64,000 nt of DNA from Desulfatibacillum sp. (lineage in GTDB: Bacteria; Desulfobacterota; Desulfobacteria; Desulfobacterales; SpSt-501). The DNA lies in the NCBI GenBank assembly GCA_020725555.1, contig DYEU01000016.1, positions 124,001-188,000 on the forward strand, written 5' to 3'. The translations under genes and the position numbers were made by a program. The notes beneath the pieces are model-generated. The model was given only the letters and a program-made list of their open reading frames with translations, had not been told where the DNA came from and did no database searches. Below are positions 1 through 8,565 of the stretch, in pieces (within the stretch, counting starts at the first letter, position 1; every line of letters begins with the position of its first letter).

Positions 1-1699
1 GGCCGAAGCGCCGTGGGATGCGGTGGCGGACGAGCTCGAGGATCGTGTCCGCCGCGCGCTCGGGGTCCTCCTGCTCGATGAAGAAAAAGTCGGAGACCTC
101 GCCCTCCTCGGCCTCGAAAAAGGGCATCTCGCCCCGCCGGATGCGGTGGGCGTTCACGACGATGCGGCTTTTCCCCGCCTGGCGGAAAATCCGCTCCAGG
201 CGCACGACGGGGAGGCGGCCCGAGTCGATGACGTCGGCGAGCACGTTTCCCGGCCCGACCGAGGGCAGCTGGTCGGCGTCGCCGACGAGGATGAGCGCGG
301 CCGCGGCCGGAAGGGCATCGAGCAGCGCGGCCATGAGGGGGGCGTCGATCATCGAGCTCTCGTCGACGACGAGCAGATCGCAGGAAAGGGGCCGCTTTCT
401 TCCGCGCTGGAAGCCGCCCCGGTCGGCCTGGTACTCGAGCAGGCGGTGGAGTGTCGCCGCCTCGCGGCCGGTCGCCTCCGCAAGGCGCCTGGCGGCGCGG
501 CCGGTGGGGGCGGCGAGGAGCACGCGCGCCTTGAGCCGCTCGAAGCCGTGCACGATCGCGCGCACGATCGTGGTCTTGCCGGTCCCGGGGCCGCCGGTGA
601 TCACGAGCACCTTGTGCCGCAGCGCCCCGGAGACGGCCGCGGCCTGCTCGGCGGAGAAGCGGACCCCGAGATCGCGCTCGGCGGAGGAGACGAGGGCGTC
701 GGGCGCGGCGGGAAGCCGCCCGCGCGGCACCGTGAAGAGGAGCGCCAGCGCGCGGGCGATCGCGGTCTCGGCGCGGTGGAGAAAGGGGAGGTAGACGGCC
801 TCGGAGCCCGCTGTGCTCTCGCGCACGACCCGGCCCGCGGCGCCGAGCGCCTCGAGCGCGGCCGCCAGGGGGGCCTCCTCGACCCCGAGCAGGCCGGCCG
901 CGCGGCCAAGCAGCGCCTCGCGGCCGGCGAAGAGGTGGCCCTCCTCGGAGAACTCGCGCAGGGCGAAGAGGAGCCCCGCCTCGATGCGGTAGGGCGAGTC
1001 GCGCGGGACGCCCAACCGCTCGGCGATCCGGTCCGCGGTCGCAAAGCCGATGCCCGCGACCTCGGTGGCGAGCCGGTAGGGGTTCTCGCGCACGAGGGCG
1101 GCCGCCGCCGGGCCGTAGGTCTTGAAGATCCGCGCCGCCTGGCCCGGGCCGACCCCGTGGCCCTGGAGGAAGATCAGGATCTCGCGCAGGTGGCGCTGGG
1201 ACCGCCAGGCCTCCTCGATCTGCGCCAGGCGCTTCTTGCCGATCCCCTCGATCTCGGTCAGCCGGCCGGGCTCCCGCTCGATCACCGCGAGGGTCTCCTT
1301 GCCGAAGCGCTCGACGATGCGGGAGGCGAGCGCGGGCCCCAGGCCGCGGATCAGGCCCGAGCCGAGGTAGCGGCGGACCCCCTCGACCGTGGCCGGGATG
1401 CGGCTTTGGCAGCGCTCGACGCGGAACTGCTCGCCGTAGCGCGGGTGCCGCGCCCAGCCGCCCTCCATGGCGAGCACCTCGCCGACCGCGGGGGCGGGGA
1501 TGGTGCCCACGGCCGTGACCGGCTCGGCCCGGCCGGGCAGGCGCACGCGGACCACGGCGAAGCCGTTTTCCTCGTTCACGAAGGAGACGTGCTCGATCTC
1601 GCCCTCGAGGCGCACGGCGCCGGCCCCGGCGGGGCCGGGCGCGGCGGTCTCGCGGGCGGCGTGGGGGTCAGTCTTCCTGGAGCTCGGGGATCCGGGCAT
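1..1699 (-). CDS. recD2: RecD2-type ATP-dependent DNA helicase (3' part lies outside the window)
   Basis: This is a superfamily 1B 5'-3' DNA helicase of the RecD2 type, the kind that works without RecBC. Reading leftwards, the N-terminal OB-like part contains VSFVNEENGFAVVRVRLPG. A helix-hairpin-helix region follows, with GLGPALASRIVERFG and IEGIGKKRLAQIEEA. Walker A is VLVITGGPGTGKTTIVR near residue 366, and motif II is LLVVDESSMID. The frame stays open to position 1, so the C-terminal third is missing from the window. The ATG at 1699 lies inside the 3' end of the upstream acetoacetyl-CoA synthetase gene and overlaps it by 32 bp. A GTG at 1615 (VRLEGEIEHVS) sits closer to where RecD2 homology begins and is an alternative start. 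The overlap suggests translational coupling. Confidence 0.88.
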   Translation of the reverse strand, partial: MPGSPSSRKTDPHAARETAAPGPAGAGAVRLEGEIEHVSFVNEENGFAVVRVRLPGRAEPVTAVGTIPAPAVGEVLAMEGGWARHPRYGEQFRVERCQSRIPATVEGVRRYLGSGLIRGLGPALASRIVERFGKETLAVIEREPGRLTEIEGIGKKRLAQIEEAWRSQRHLREILIFLQGHGVGPGQAARIFKTYGPAAAALVRENPYRLATEVAGIGFATADRIAERLGVPRDSPYRIEAGLLFALREFSEEGHLFAGREALLGRAAGLLGVEEAPLAAALEALGAAGRVVRESTAGSEAVYLPFLHRAETAIARALALLFTVPRGRLPAAPDALVSSAERDLGVRFSAEQAAAVSGALRHKVLVITGGPGTGKTTIVRAIVHGFERLKARVLLAAPTGRAARRLAEATGREAATLHRLLEYQADRGGFQRGRKRPLSCDLLVVDESSMIDAPLMAALLDALPAAAALILVGDADQLPSVGPGNVLADVIDSGRLPVVRLERIFRQAGKSRIVVNAHRIRRGEMPFFEAEEGEVSDFFFIEQEDPERAADTILELVRHRIPRRFG

Positions 1700-3623
1700 A
1701 GAACTCGAGCACGTCGGGGTTGCTCAACGCGTCGCGGTTGAGGATCGGCTGCCCCTCGATCGCCTTCTTCACCGCCATCTCGACCTTCTTCATGTTGAGC
1801 GTGTAGGGGATGCCCGGGACGGCGACGATCTTCGCCGGGACGTGGCGCGGCGAGGCGAGGGTGCGGATCGTGTCGCGGATCTTCTGTTTCAGCGCCTCGG
1901 TCAGGCTCTCCCCCGGCGGCAGCTGCACAAAGAGGATCACGCGCTCGTCGCCCTTCCACTTCTGCCCGATCACGACACTGTCCACGATCTCGGGCATCAG
2001 GGCGAGGATGCTGTAGATCTCGGAAGTGCCGATCCGCACCCCGCCCGGGTTGAGGGTCGCATCCGAGCGGCCGTAGATCACGACCCCGCCGCGCTCGTTG
2101 ATCTCGATGAAATCGCCGTGGCGCCAGACGCCGGGGTAGACCGAGAAGTAGGCGGCGAGGTACTTCTTGTTCTCCGCGTCGTCCCAGAAGTAAATCGGCA
2201 TCGAGGGGAAGGCCTTGCAGCAAACGAGCTCGCCCTGCTTGCCGATCACCGGCCGGCCCTCGGCGTCGAAGGCATGGACGTCCATGGCGAGCCCGCGGCA
2301 CTGGAGCTCCCCCGCGTAGACCGGCCCCATGGGGTTTCCCAGCGCAAAGCAGCCGTTGAGGTCGGTCCCGCCCGAGATCGAGGCGAGCTGGAGATCGGAC
2401 TTCACGTTCGCGTAGACCCACTCGAAGCCCTCGGCGGAGAGCGGCGAGCCGGTCGAGAGCACGGCGCGCAGTGCGGAGAGGTCGTAGCGCTCGGCGGGCT
2501 TGACCCCGGAGTTCATGAGCGCCCCGATGTAGCCTGCGCTCGTCCCGAAGACCGTGATCTTCTCGCGCTCGGCCATCTCCCAGAGGACGCCCGGGTGGGG
2601 GTGGAAGGGGTTGCCGTCGTAGAGGACGAGCGTTGCCCCCACGGCCAGCGAGCTCGTGAGCCAGTTCCACATCATCCAGCCGCAGGTCGTGAAGTAGAAG
2701 ATCGTGTCGCGGCGCGTCAAGTCGGTGTGCAGCATGAGCTCCTTGAGGTGGTGGATGAGGATCCCGCCCGCGCTCTGCACCATGCACTTCGGCAACCCGG
2801 TCGTCCCCGAGGAGTACATGATGTAGAGGGGGTGCTCGAAGGGCAGCTGCTCGAAGGCGATCTCGAGCCCGGCCTGCGGGGCGAGGAACTCCGCCCAGGG
2901 AACCGCGTTCGGCAGCCGCCCCGCGTCGGGGGCCTCCTCGGTGTAGGGGACGACGACGACGCGCTCGATCGAGCGCAGCTCCTTGAGGATGCCCGCCATG
3001 CGCTCGAGCGAGTCGATGCGGCGGCCCTTGAAGAAGTAGCCGTCGGCGGTGAAGAGGACCCGCGGCTGGATCTGGCCGAAGCGGTCGAGGACCCCCTTGA
3101 TCCCGAAGTCGGGCGAACACGAGGACCAGACCGCCCCGAGGCTCGTCGCGGCGAGCATGGCGATCGTCGCCTGGGGCATGTTGGGGAGAAAGCCCACGAC
3201 GCGGTCGCCCGGCCGGATGCCCATGTCGCGCAGGCTGCGGGCGAGGCGCGCGACCGCGTCGTAGAGCTCGGCGTAGCTCAGGCGCACGGGCGGACGGCCC
3301 TCGCCCTGGAAGACGAGCGCCGTCTGCGCGTCGCGGTGGCGCAGGAGGTTCTCGGCGAAGTTCAACTTCGCCCCGGAAAACCACCTCGCCCCGGGCATCT
3401 TCGTCACGTCGTCCACCACCTCGCGGTAGGGGGCGGAATGCCGGATGCCCGCGAAATCCCACATCGCCGCCCAGAACTCGGGGATGTGCTCCACCGACCA
3501 GCGGTAGAGCGCGGGGTAGTCCTTGAAGTCGCACCCATGGCGCTCGTTCACGAACTGCATGAACCGGAACATGTTGCTCGCGCGCACCCTCTCCGCCGTG
3601 GGCTGCCACAAGAGCTTCGCCAT
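1668..3623 (-). CDS. aacS: Acetoacetyl-CoA synthetase
   Basis: This ATP-dependent ligase activates acetoacetate to acetoacetyl-CoA through an acyl-adenylate. At 651 residues it has the usual length for the family. It begins with the family-typical stretch around FVNERHGCDFKDYPALYRWS. The adenylate-forming core motif YSSGTTGLPKCM lies near residue 268, and ISGGTDLNGCF follows. The C-terminal domain carries YGRSDATLNPGGVRIG and PYTLNMKKVEMAVKK, where the acyl-adenylate lysine is expected. The more usual SGKK reads NMKK, but the lysine is kept. It is the first gene of a minus-strand pair with recD2. It could recycle acetoacetate made by ketogenic reactions of the kind encoded near 55-63 kb; that link is inference. 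Confidence 0.9.
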   Translation of the reverse strand: MAKLLWQPTAERVRASNMFRFMQFVNERHGCDFKDYPALYRWSVEHIPEFWAAMWDFAGIRHSAPYREVVDDVTKMPGARWFSGAKLNFAENLLRHRDAQTALVFQGEGRPPVRLSYAELYDAVARLARSLRDMGIRPGDRVVGFLPNMPQATIAMLAATSLGAVWSSCSPDFGIKGVLDRFGQIQPRVLFTADGYFFKGRRIDSLERMAGILKELRSIERVVVVPYTEEAPDAGRLPNAVPWAEFLAPQAGLEIAFEQLPFEHPLYIMYSSGTTGLPKCMVQSAGGILIHHLKELMLHTDLTRRDTIFYFTTCGWMMWNWLTSSLAVGATLVLYDGNPFHPHPGVLWEMAEREKITVFGTSAGYIGALMNSGVKPAERYDLSALRAVLSTGSPLSAEGFEWVYANVKSDLQLASISGGTDLNGCFALGNPMGPVYAGELQCRGLAMDVHAFDAEGRPVIGKQGELVCCKAFPSMPIYFWDDAENKKYLAAYFSVYPGVWRHGDFIEINERGGVVIYGRSDATLNPGGVRIGTSEIYSILALMPEIVDSVVIGQKWKGDERVILFVQLPPGESLTEALKQKIRDTIRTLASPRHVPAKIVAVPGIPYTLNMKKVEMAVKKAIEGQPILNRDALSNPDVLEFYARIPELQED

Positions 3624-3682
3624 GGCCCTCCTCCCTTGCTTCCGGTTGCGGCCTCAAGAACCTGAAAACCGTTCAGCTGTTG

Positions 3683-3712
3683 CATATACCCTCGAATTTC
3701 GGCCGGGGTCAA
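3683..3712 (-). promoter_or_regulatory. Candidate sigma-70 promoter for aacS
   Basis: Read on the minus strand, TTGACC (3712-3707) and TATATG (3688-3683) are separated by 18 bp. The elements sit about 60 bp upstream of the aacS start, in the AT-richest part of the divergent region. Confidence 0.5.
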
Positions 3713-3733
3713 GGAGGCGGCCCGCAAAGCGGC

Positions 3734-3763
3734 TTGCCCCGGGGCGCGCCGCCGTGCGATAGA
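3734..3763 (+). promoter_or_regulatory. Candidate promoter for threonine aldolase
   Basis: TTGCCC (3734-3739) and GATAGA (3758-3763) are spaced by 18 bp. A TGC at 3755-3757 could act as an extended -10. The site lies 37 bp upstream of the ATG. Only moderate matches to consensus. Confidence 0.35.
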
Positions 3764-3799
3764 AGGGCCTCATTTCCCGAAACGGCGAGGACCGCCCCC

Positions 3800-4852
3800 A
3801 TGGCCGCCATCGAGCTCCGCTCCGACACCATGACCCGCCCCACCCCCGCCATGCGCCGCGCCATGGCCGCGGCCGAGGTGGGCGACGACGTCTTCGGCGA
3901 GGACCCCACGGTGAACCGCCTGGAGGAGATGGCGGCCGGGCTCCTCGGCAAGGAGGCCGCCCTCTTCGTGACGAGCGGCACCCAGGCGAACCTCGTCGCC
4001 ATCCTCGCCCACTGCGGCCGGGGCGAGGAGATGATTCTCGGCGACCGCGCCCACAGCTTCTTCTTCGAGCAGGGGGGCTCGGCCGCGGTCGCCGCCGTCC
4101 ACCCGCGGACGGTGAAAAACCTCCCCGACGGGACGCTCGACCCCGCCGCGCTCGAGGAGGCGATCCGGCCGGAGAACATCCACTTCCCGCGCACGGCCCT
4201 CATCTGCCTCGAGAACACCCACAACCTCTGCGGCGGGGCCCCGCTCGCGCCGGACTACGTCGCGTCCGTGGCCGCGATCGCCCGCCGGCACGGCGTCCGG
4301 CTGCACGTCGACGGGGCCAGGCTCTTCAACGCCGCGGTCGCCCTCGGGGTCCCGGCCGCGGAACTCGCGCAGCCCGCGGACTCGGTCTCCTTTTGCCTGA
4401 GCAAGGGGCTCGGCGCGCCCGCGGGCTCGCTTCTCTGCGGGGAGCGCCTCTTCATCGCCCGCGCCAGGCGCGCACGCAAGCTTTTGGGCGGGGGCATGCG
4501 CCAGGCGGGGGTGCTCGCCGCAGCAGGGATCGTCGCCCTGGAGGAGATGGTCGAGCGGCTCGCCCTCGACCACGAGAACGCCTCCCGCCTCGCCCACGGG
4601 CTCGCCGCGATCGAGGGCCTCGCCCTCGACCCCCGGGCGGTGCGCACGAACATCGTCTACTTCGACGTCGTCAAACCCGGCCTCACGGCGGCCGCCCTCG
4701 TCGCGGCCCTGGGCCGCGAGGGGGTGCGCCTGCTCGCCACCGGGCCCCGCACCCTGCGCGCCGTCACCCACTACGAGGTCACGGCCCGCGACATCGAGAC
4801 CGCCCTATCGGCGACCGCGCGCATCCTCGAGCACCGCGGGCCGCCCGCATGA
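3800..4852 (+). CDS. ltaE: Low-specificity L-threonine aldolase
   Basis: This PLP enzyme cleaves L-threonine or L-allo-threonine to glycine and acetaldehyde. The 350-residue protein opens with IELRSDTMTRPTPAMRRAM, the typical aldolase N-terminus. It continues with VGDDVFGEDPTVNRLE and FVTSGTQANLVAI (phosphate-binding turn). HVDGARLFNAAVAL carries the cofactor-ring aspartate. The Schiff-base lysine is in SFCLSKGLGAPAGSLL near residue 202. I chose the ATG at 3800 over longer upstream versions because homology starts right after it. An 18-bp palindrome begins at its stop codon, so any read-through would run into the PEP-CTERM control region. Confidence 0.9.
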   Translation: MAAIELRSDTMTRPTPAMRRAMAAAEVGDDVFGEDPTVNRLEEMAAGLLGKEAALFVTSGTQANLVAILAHCGRGEEMILGDRAHSFFFEQGGSAAVAAVHPRTVKNLPDGTLDPAALEEAIRPENIHFPRTALICLENTHNLCGGAPLAPDYVASVAAIARRHGVRLHVDGARLFNAAVALGVPAAELAQPADSVSFCLSKGLGAPAGSLLCGERLFIARARRARKLLGGGMRQAGVLAAAGIVALEEMVERLALDHENASRLAHGLAAIEGLALDPRAVRTNIVYFDVVKPGLTAAALVAALGREGVRLLATGPRTLRAVTHYEVTARDIETALSATARILEHRGPPA

Positions 4853-4869
4853 TGGGAAATTTTTCCCAT
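4852..4869. promoter_or_regulatory. 18-bp inverted repeat upstream of the PEP-CTERM gene
   Basis: ATGGGAAATTTTTCCCAT has perfect 8-bp arms around a 2-bp centre. It lies about 130-155 bp upstream of the candidate sigma-54 promoter at 4991. That is a usual distance for an enhancer-binding protein site. A second small palindrome, GAATTAAATTC, lies at 4957-4967. Assigning either as an activator site is inference; the first could also be a weak terminator for ltaE. Confidence 0.4.
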
Positions 4870-4990
4870 AATCAAAAGCTCCCTTTTACCCAAGGTAGGA
4901 TCCTCGCTTTCCCAAAACAGCCGCCGCCCTCCGTCCTGTGAAAGGAACAACCTCCTGAATTAAATTCGTTATTTGCTTTTCCCCAATGTT

Positions 4991-5007
4991 TTGCACAATT
5001 CTTGCTT
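4991..5007 (+). promoter_or_regulatory. Candidate sigma-54 (-24/-12) promoter of the PEP-CTERM gene
   Basis: TTGCAC (4991-4996), five bases, then TTGCTT (5002-5007). The consensus is TGGCAC-N5-TTGCW. The -24 element has TG in place of GG; everything else matches. Transcription would start near 5016 and give a leader of about 100 nt. PEP-CTERM genes are known in several bacteria to depend on RpoN and the PrsK/PrsR two-component pair. This stretch (4853-5116) holds no gene. Confidence 0.45.
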
Positions 5008-5116
5008 AACCCTTTTCCAGACGCCTTTTCCGCCGCTCGGGTCATGGCGCCCTCAGGAAGATTCCCGAGTGCGGAAAGCGGGGCGAAAAACTCTAAACAT
5101 TGCAATGAGGTGCGAG

Positions 5117-5593
5117 ATGAAAAAGAACATCCTGTTATTCACGGCCGCCTTGCTCTGGATGACGCTGCCGGCGTCGGCGGACACCCTCGTCCCCTCCAAC
5201 CCGGTGGACGCGTTTGTTTATTTCAACCCTCAGTGGGTCACGCCCACCAATCCTGCCGAGGAGGGGGCATGGCTAGGCGGCCTGTTGGGCTTCCCCGTGT
5301 ATTTTATCTTCAAGGATGAAGATTCAAATCCGCTCGACAATGTGCCCTCGTTTTGGCAGTATGCGGTGCTGAAGTTCGGCGTGGGCCAACCCGGCTGGGG
5401 CAACCCCGACCATTGGGCGGTCATGGACGATGGGGATTTCGTTCTGGAACTCGGCGGCCTCGACCTGCCGGGGAAGGGCTTGAGCCACGTCTCCTACTTC
5501 GCGGCCGTACCCGAGCCGGGGACCCTGCTTCTTCTGGGCACCGGCATGATCGGCGTCGCCTGCTGGGCCCGCAGAAGGATCGCCCTGCGCTGA
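5117..5593 (+). CDS. PEP-CTERM sorting-domain protein
   Basis: This is a small secreted protein of about 158 residues. It starts with a Sec signal peptide (MKKNILLFTAALLWMTLPASA) and ends with a PEP-CTERM tail: VPEP, then a hydrophobic stretch LLLLGTGMIGVACW, then Arg-rich ARRR. In the known system an exosortase (EpsH/XrtA) cleaves at this tail and the protein is displayed or released with exopolysaccharide. The mature part is rich in aromatic residues and resembles no enzyme I recognise. The ATG at 5117 is preceded by GAGGT at 5107-5111; an upstream ATG at 5105 has no ribosome-binding site. A perfect terminator follows, so the gene is monocistronic. No exosortase is encoded in the window. 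Confidence 0.85.
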   Translation: MKKNILLFTAALLWMTLPASADTLVPSNPVDAFVYFNPQWVTPTNPAEEGAWLGGLLGFPVYFIFKDEDSNPLDNVPSFWQYAVLKFGVGQPGWGNPDHWAVMDDGDFVLELGGLDLPGKGLSHVSYFAAVPEPGTLLLLGTGMIGVACWARRRIALR

Positions 5594-5630
5594 GCGCAAA
5601 CCGGAATTCGAACCTTCCACATTCTCGCCG

Positions 5631-5652
5631 AGCGGGGCCCTAGGGCCCCGCT
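5631..5652 (+). terminator. Rho-independent terminator after the PEP-CTERM gene
   Basis: AGCGGGGCCC and GGGCCCCGCT form a 10-bp perfect stem with only TA between them, followed by TCGTTT. It lies 38 bp after the stop codon. Confidence 0.8.
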
Positions 5653-5672
5653 TCGTTTCCCCGCCTTGCGGC

Positions 5673-5701
5673 TTGCCTACGAGGAAAATCGGGCGTAGAC
5701 T
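5673..5701 (+). promoter_or_regulatory. Candidate promoter for the gene at 5762
   Basis: TTGCCT (5673-5678) and TAGACT (5696-5701) are 17 bp apart. The site is between the terminator of the previous gene and the ATG at 5762. Confidence 0.5.
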
Positions 5702-5761
5702 GAGCGCGGTTTTCTCCCCATCTCTTTTTGCCCTTCCCCCCAACCCCGCAGGAGGTGCCCC

Positions 5762-6355
5762 ATGCCGCAGGCGAAAAAGCCCCCCAAAATCGAGTTCGTC
5801 AAGACGACCCACCCGGCACGACCCGATTGGCCCTATTTCCTGCCCAAGGAAAACAAGGCCCTGATGCGCAAACTCGCCAAGAAGCCGATCTTCCCGCGCC
5901 TGTGCGAGCGGCCCTGCACGGCGGTGACGACCCTCTTCCCCCGGCGCCAGGTCGAGGGCCACACCGGCTACGGCTACCACATGATCAACGTGGACGGCTA
6001 CCGCACGATCAACGCCTACGTGATCTCGGATCCCCTGAACAGCACGAACCTGCGCGGCTTCACCCTGGAGCTGAGCTTCTCGCTCTACGACTTCGTCTAC
6101 GGCGTGGGCGTGGTCGGCGAGACGAGCTATTTCTTCAACTTCGAGAGCTATTTCGACCCCGGGACCCTCACGCACCGCCTGCAGTGCTGCCAGACGAGCG
6201 ATCTCAGCGCGGGCGGCGGGCTCCCCTGGATCGGGGGGCGCGATCTCGCGCACATCCTGCGCGCGCCCGTGATGGGGCCCTACGTGCGGGCGAGCGTCTT
6301 CAACGAGGACCGGACGACGCGCGGGGTCGAGGTCGTGGCCTACCTGTCGACCTGA
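5762..6355 (+). CDS. Hypothetical cytoplasmic protein
   Basis: I do not recognise this 197-residue protein. The start is clear: GGAGGTGCCCC precedes the ATG. It has no signal peptide or membrane segment. The N-terminus is Lys/Pro-rich (MPQAKKPPKIEFVKTTHPAR). A PTAV-like cysteine pair (LCERPC) and a second pair (QCCQ) are present. The central part is aromatic and beta-rich, with GYGYHMINVDGYRTINAYV and LELSFSLYDFVYGVGVVGET. The C-terminus VRASVFNEDRTTRGVEVVAY reads like a final beta hairpin. It stands alone between a terminator and a bidirectional terminator, with its own promoter. A soluble beta-sandwich protein would fit, but no function can be given. Confidence 0.75.
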   Translation: MPQAKKPPKIEFVKTTHPARPDWPYFLPKENKALMRKLAKKPIFPRLCERPCTAVTTLFPRRQVEGHTGYGYHMINVDGYRTINAYVISDPLNSTNLRGFTLELSFSLYDFVYGVGVVGETSYFFNFESYFDPGTLTHRLQCCQTSDLSAGGGLPWIGGRDLAHILRAPVMGPYVRASVFNEDRTTRGVEVVAYLST

Positions 6356-6373
6356 GTTTTTTCGGAAGGAGCA

Positions 6374-6412
6374 AGAAAAGCGCCCGCCGGGTCCGCCGGC
6401 GGGCGCTTTTCT
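6374..6412. terminator. Bidirectional terminator
   Basis: The 17-bp arms AGAAAAGCGCCCGCCGG (6374-6390) and its exact complement (6396-6412) flank a GTCCG loop. The A-rich outer ends become U-tracts in either direction. It therefore serves both the plus-strand gene at 5762 and the minus-strand purH genes, which converge here. Confidence 0.85.
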
Positions 6413-6433
6413 CGTTGGGGGGCCGTGCGCCGC

Positions 6434-7684
6434 TCAGTGCTTGAAGGCGCGCTGCCCGGTGAAGACCATGGCGACGTCGGCCTCGTTGCAGGCCTCGATC
6501 ACCTGGTGGTCGTTTTCCGAGCCGCCGGGCTGGATCACGGAGCGGATGCCCTCGCGGATGCCGACGTCCACCCCGTCGCGGAATGGGAAGAAGGCGTCGC
6601 TCACCATGGCGGCGCCGATCAGGCCGCCCCTCTCGCGGCGCACGCGCTCGTCGATCTCGGCCCTGCGCTCGGGGTCCTGAAGATCGTGGTAGGCGATCCC
6701 CCAGGCCTCGAAGCTGTAGCGGTCGGCGAGCTTGCGGTAGGCCTTGTCGCGCGCGATCTCGGCCACGCCCACGCGGTCCTGCTCGCCGGTGCCGATCCCC
6801 ACGGTCACCTGGTCCTTCACGTAGAGCACCGAGTTCGAGGTGACCCCGGCCTCGACGAGCCAGCCGAAGAGGAGGTCCTCCACCTCCTGCGGGGTCGGCT
6901 CGCGCCGGATGCGGTAGGTCTTGCCGCGGTGCTCGCAGGCGGCGGGCTTGAGGTCCTCGGGCCGGCGCGTCACCGGGACGAAGGACCACTGCACCACCTG
7001 GCCGCCGTCGATCAGGCTCTTGAACTCGACGAAGCGGCTGTTTTCGAACTCCTGCAGGCGCTCCATGTTGCGGATGCGCAGCACGCGCAGGTTTTTCTTC
7101 CGGCCGAAGATCGCCATCACCCCTTCCTCGAACTCCGGGGCGACGATCACCTCGGCGTATTGCTGGGCGATCGCCTCGGCCGTCGCGCGGTCGACCGCCC
7201 GGTTGAGGGCGATGCAGCCGCCGAAGGCGGCCACGCGGTCGGCGAGATTGGCGCGGCGGTAGGCCTCGAGGAGGCTTGCGGCGCGGGCGACCCCGCAGGG
7301 GTTGTTGTGTTTGACGATCACGGCCGTGGGCCGGTCGGTGAAATAGCGCAGGATGTTCAACGCGTTGTCGGCGTCGGTGATGTTGATCTTGCCCGGGTGC
7401 TTGCCCGACTGGAGGAGCTCGGGCAGCGAGGCGAGGTGGCGGCCGGGCTGCACGGTCTCGACCCCGCCGAGCACGAGGTTGCCGTTCACGAGGCGATAGA
7501 GGGCCGCCTCCTGGCCGGGGTTCTCGCCGTAACGCAAGCCTTTCTCGACCCCCTCGATCACCCAGCTCACCTTTTCATAGTAAAGCGTCTGCCGGCCGCT
7601 CCCGTCCACGAAGTGGATCTCCATGCGCGGCGGGAAACGGTCGTCCATGACGGTGCGGTACATCCGCTTCAAATCCTCGGCCAT
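6434..7684 (-). CDS. purH: AICAR formyltransferase (separate C-terminal half of PurH)
   Basis: This 416-residue enzyme transfers the formyl group of 10-formyl-THF to AICAR, the ninth step of purine synthesis. The family motif VIVKHNNPCGVA contains the catalytic Lys-His pair. GLRYGENPGQEAALY and SNSVLYVKDQVTVGIG are also typical. The C-terminal SDAFFPFRDGVDVG and VIQPGGSENDHQVIEACNE close the domain. It lacks the IMP cyclohydrolase part, which is the next gene upstream. Its own ATG is preceded by AAGGAGGCGCC, so this is a true two-gene arrangement and not a frameshift. The gap to the upstream gene is 44 bp. Confidence 0.93.
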   Translation of the reverse strand: MAEDLKRMYRTVMDDRFPPRMEIHFVDGSGRQTLYYEKVSWVIEGVEKGLRYGENPGQEAALYRLVNGNLVLGGVETVQPGRHLASLPELLQSGKHPGKINITDADNALNILRYFTDRPTAVIVKHNNPCGVARAASLLEAYRRANLADRVAAFGGCIALNRAVDRATAEAIAQQYAEVIVAPEFEEGVMAIFGRKKNLRVLRIRNMERLQEFENSRFVEFKSLIDGGQVVQWSFVPVTRRPEDLKPAACEHRGKTYRIRREPTPQEVEDLLFGWLVEAGVTSNSVLYVKDQVTVGIGTGEQDRVGVAEIARDKAYRKLADRYSFEAWGIAYHDLQDPERRAEIDERVRRERGGLIGAAMVSDAFFPFRDGVDVGIREGIRSVIQPGGSENDHQVIEACNEADVAMVFTGQRAFKH

Positions 7685-7728
7685 GGCGCCTCCTTCCGGA
7701 AATCCCCGGGTTTTCCCCCCGGGCGGGG

Positions 7729-8418
<690 letters not shown>

Positions 8419-8473
8419 CGGTCCCTCCCCGTTCTTCCGCCCCGCGGGGGGCGGGTTCGTCGTCTTCGGGCCT

Positions 8474-8503
8474 CTCTTAGCCCAGGAGGGGGCCCGGCCG
8501 CAA
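8474..8503 (-). promoter_or_regulatory. Candidate promoter for the purH operon
   Basis: On the minus strand, TTGCGG (8503-8498) and TAAGAG (8479-8474) are spaced by 18 bp. They sit about 55 bp upstream of the IMP cyclohydrolase start. Confidence 0.45.
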
Positions 8504-8565
8504 CCGTCCCATTTCGCGCTCAAGGGAGGGCGCCGTTTGGCCGATGACGAAGAGGGAGCCCCGAC

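Noticed and set aside
7685-7728. Frameshift splitting purH
   Set aside because: The 44-bp gap contains AAGGAGG ahead of a proper ATG, and the first part ends past its domain. Two real genes explain the data better.
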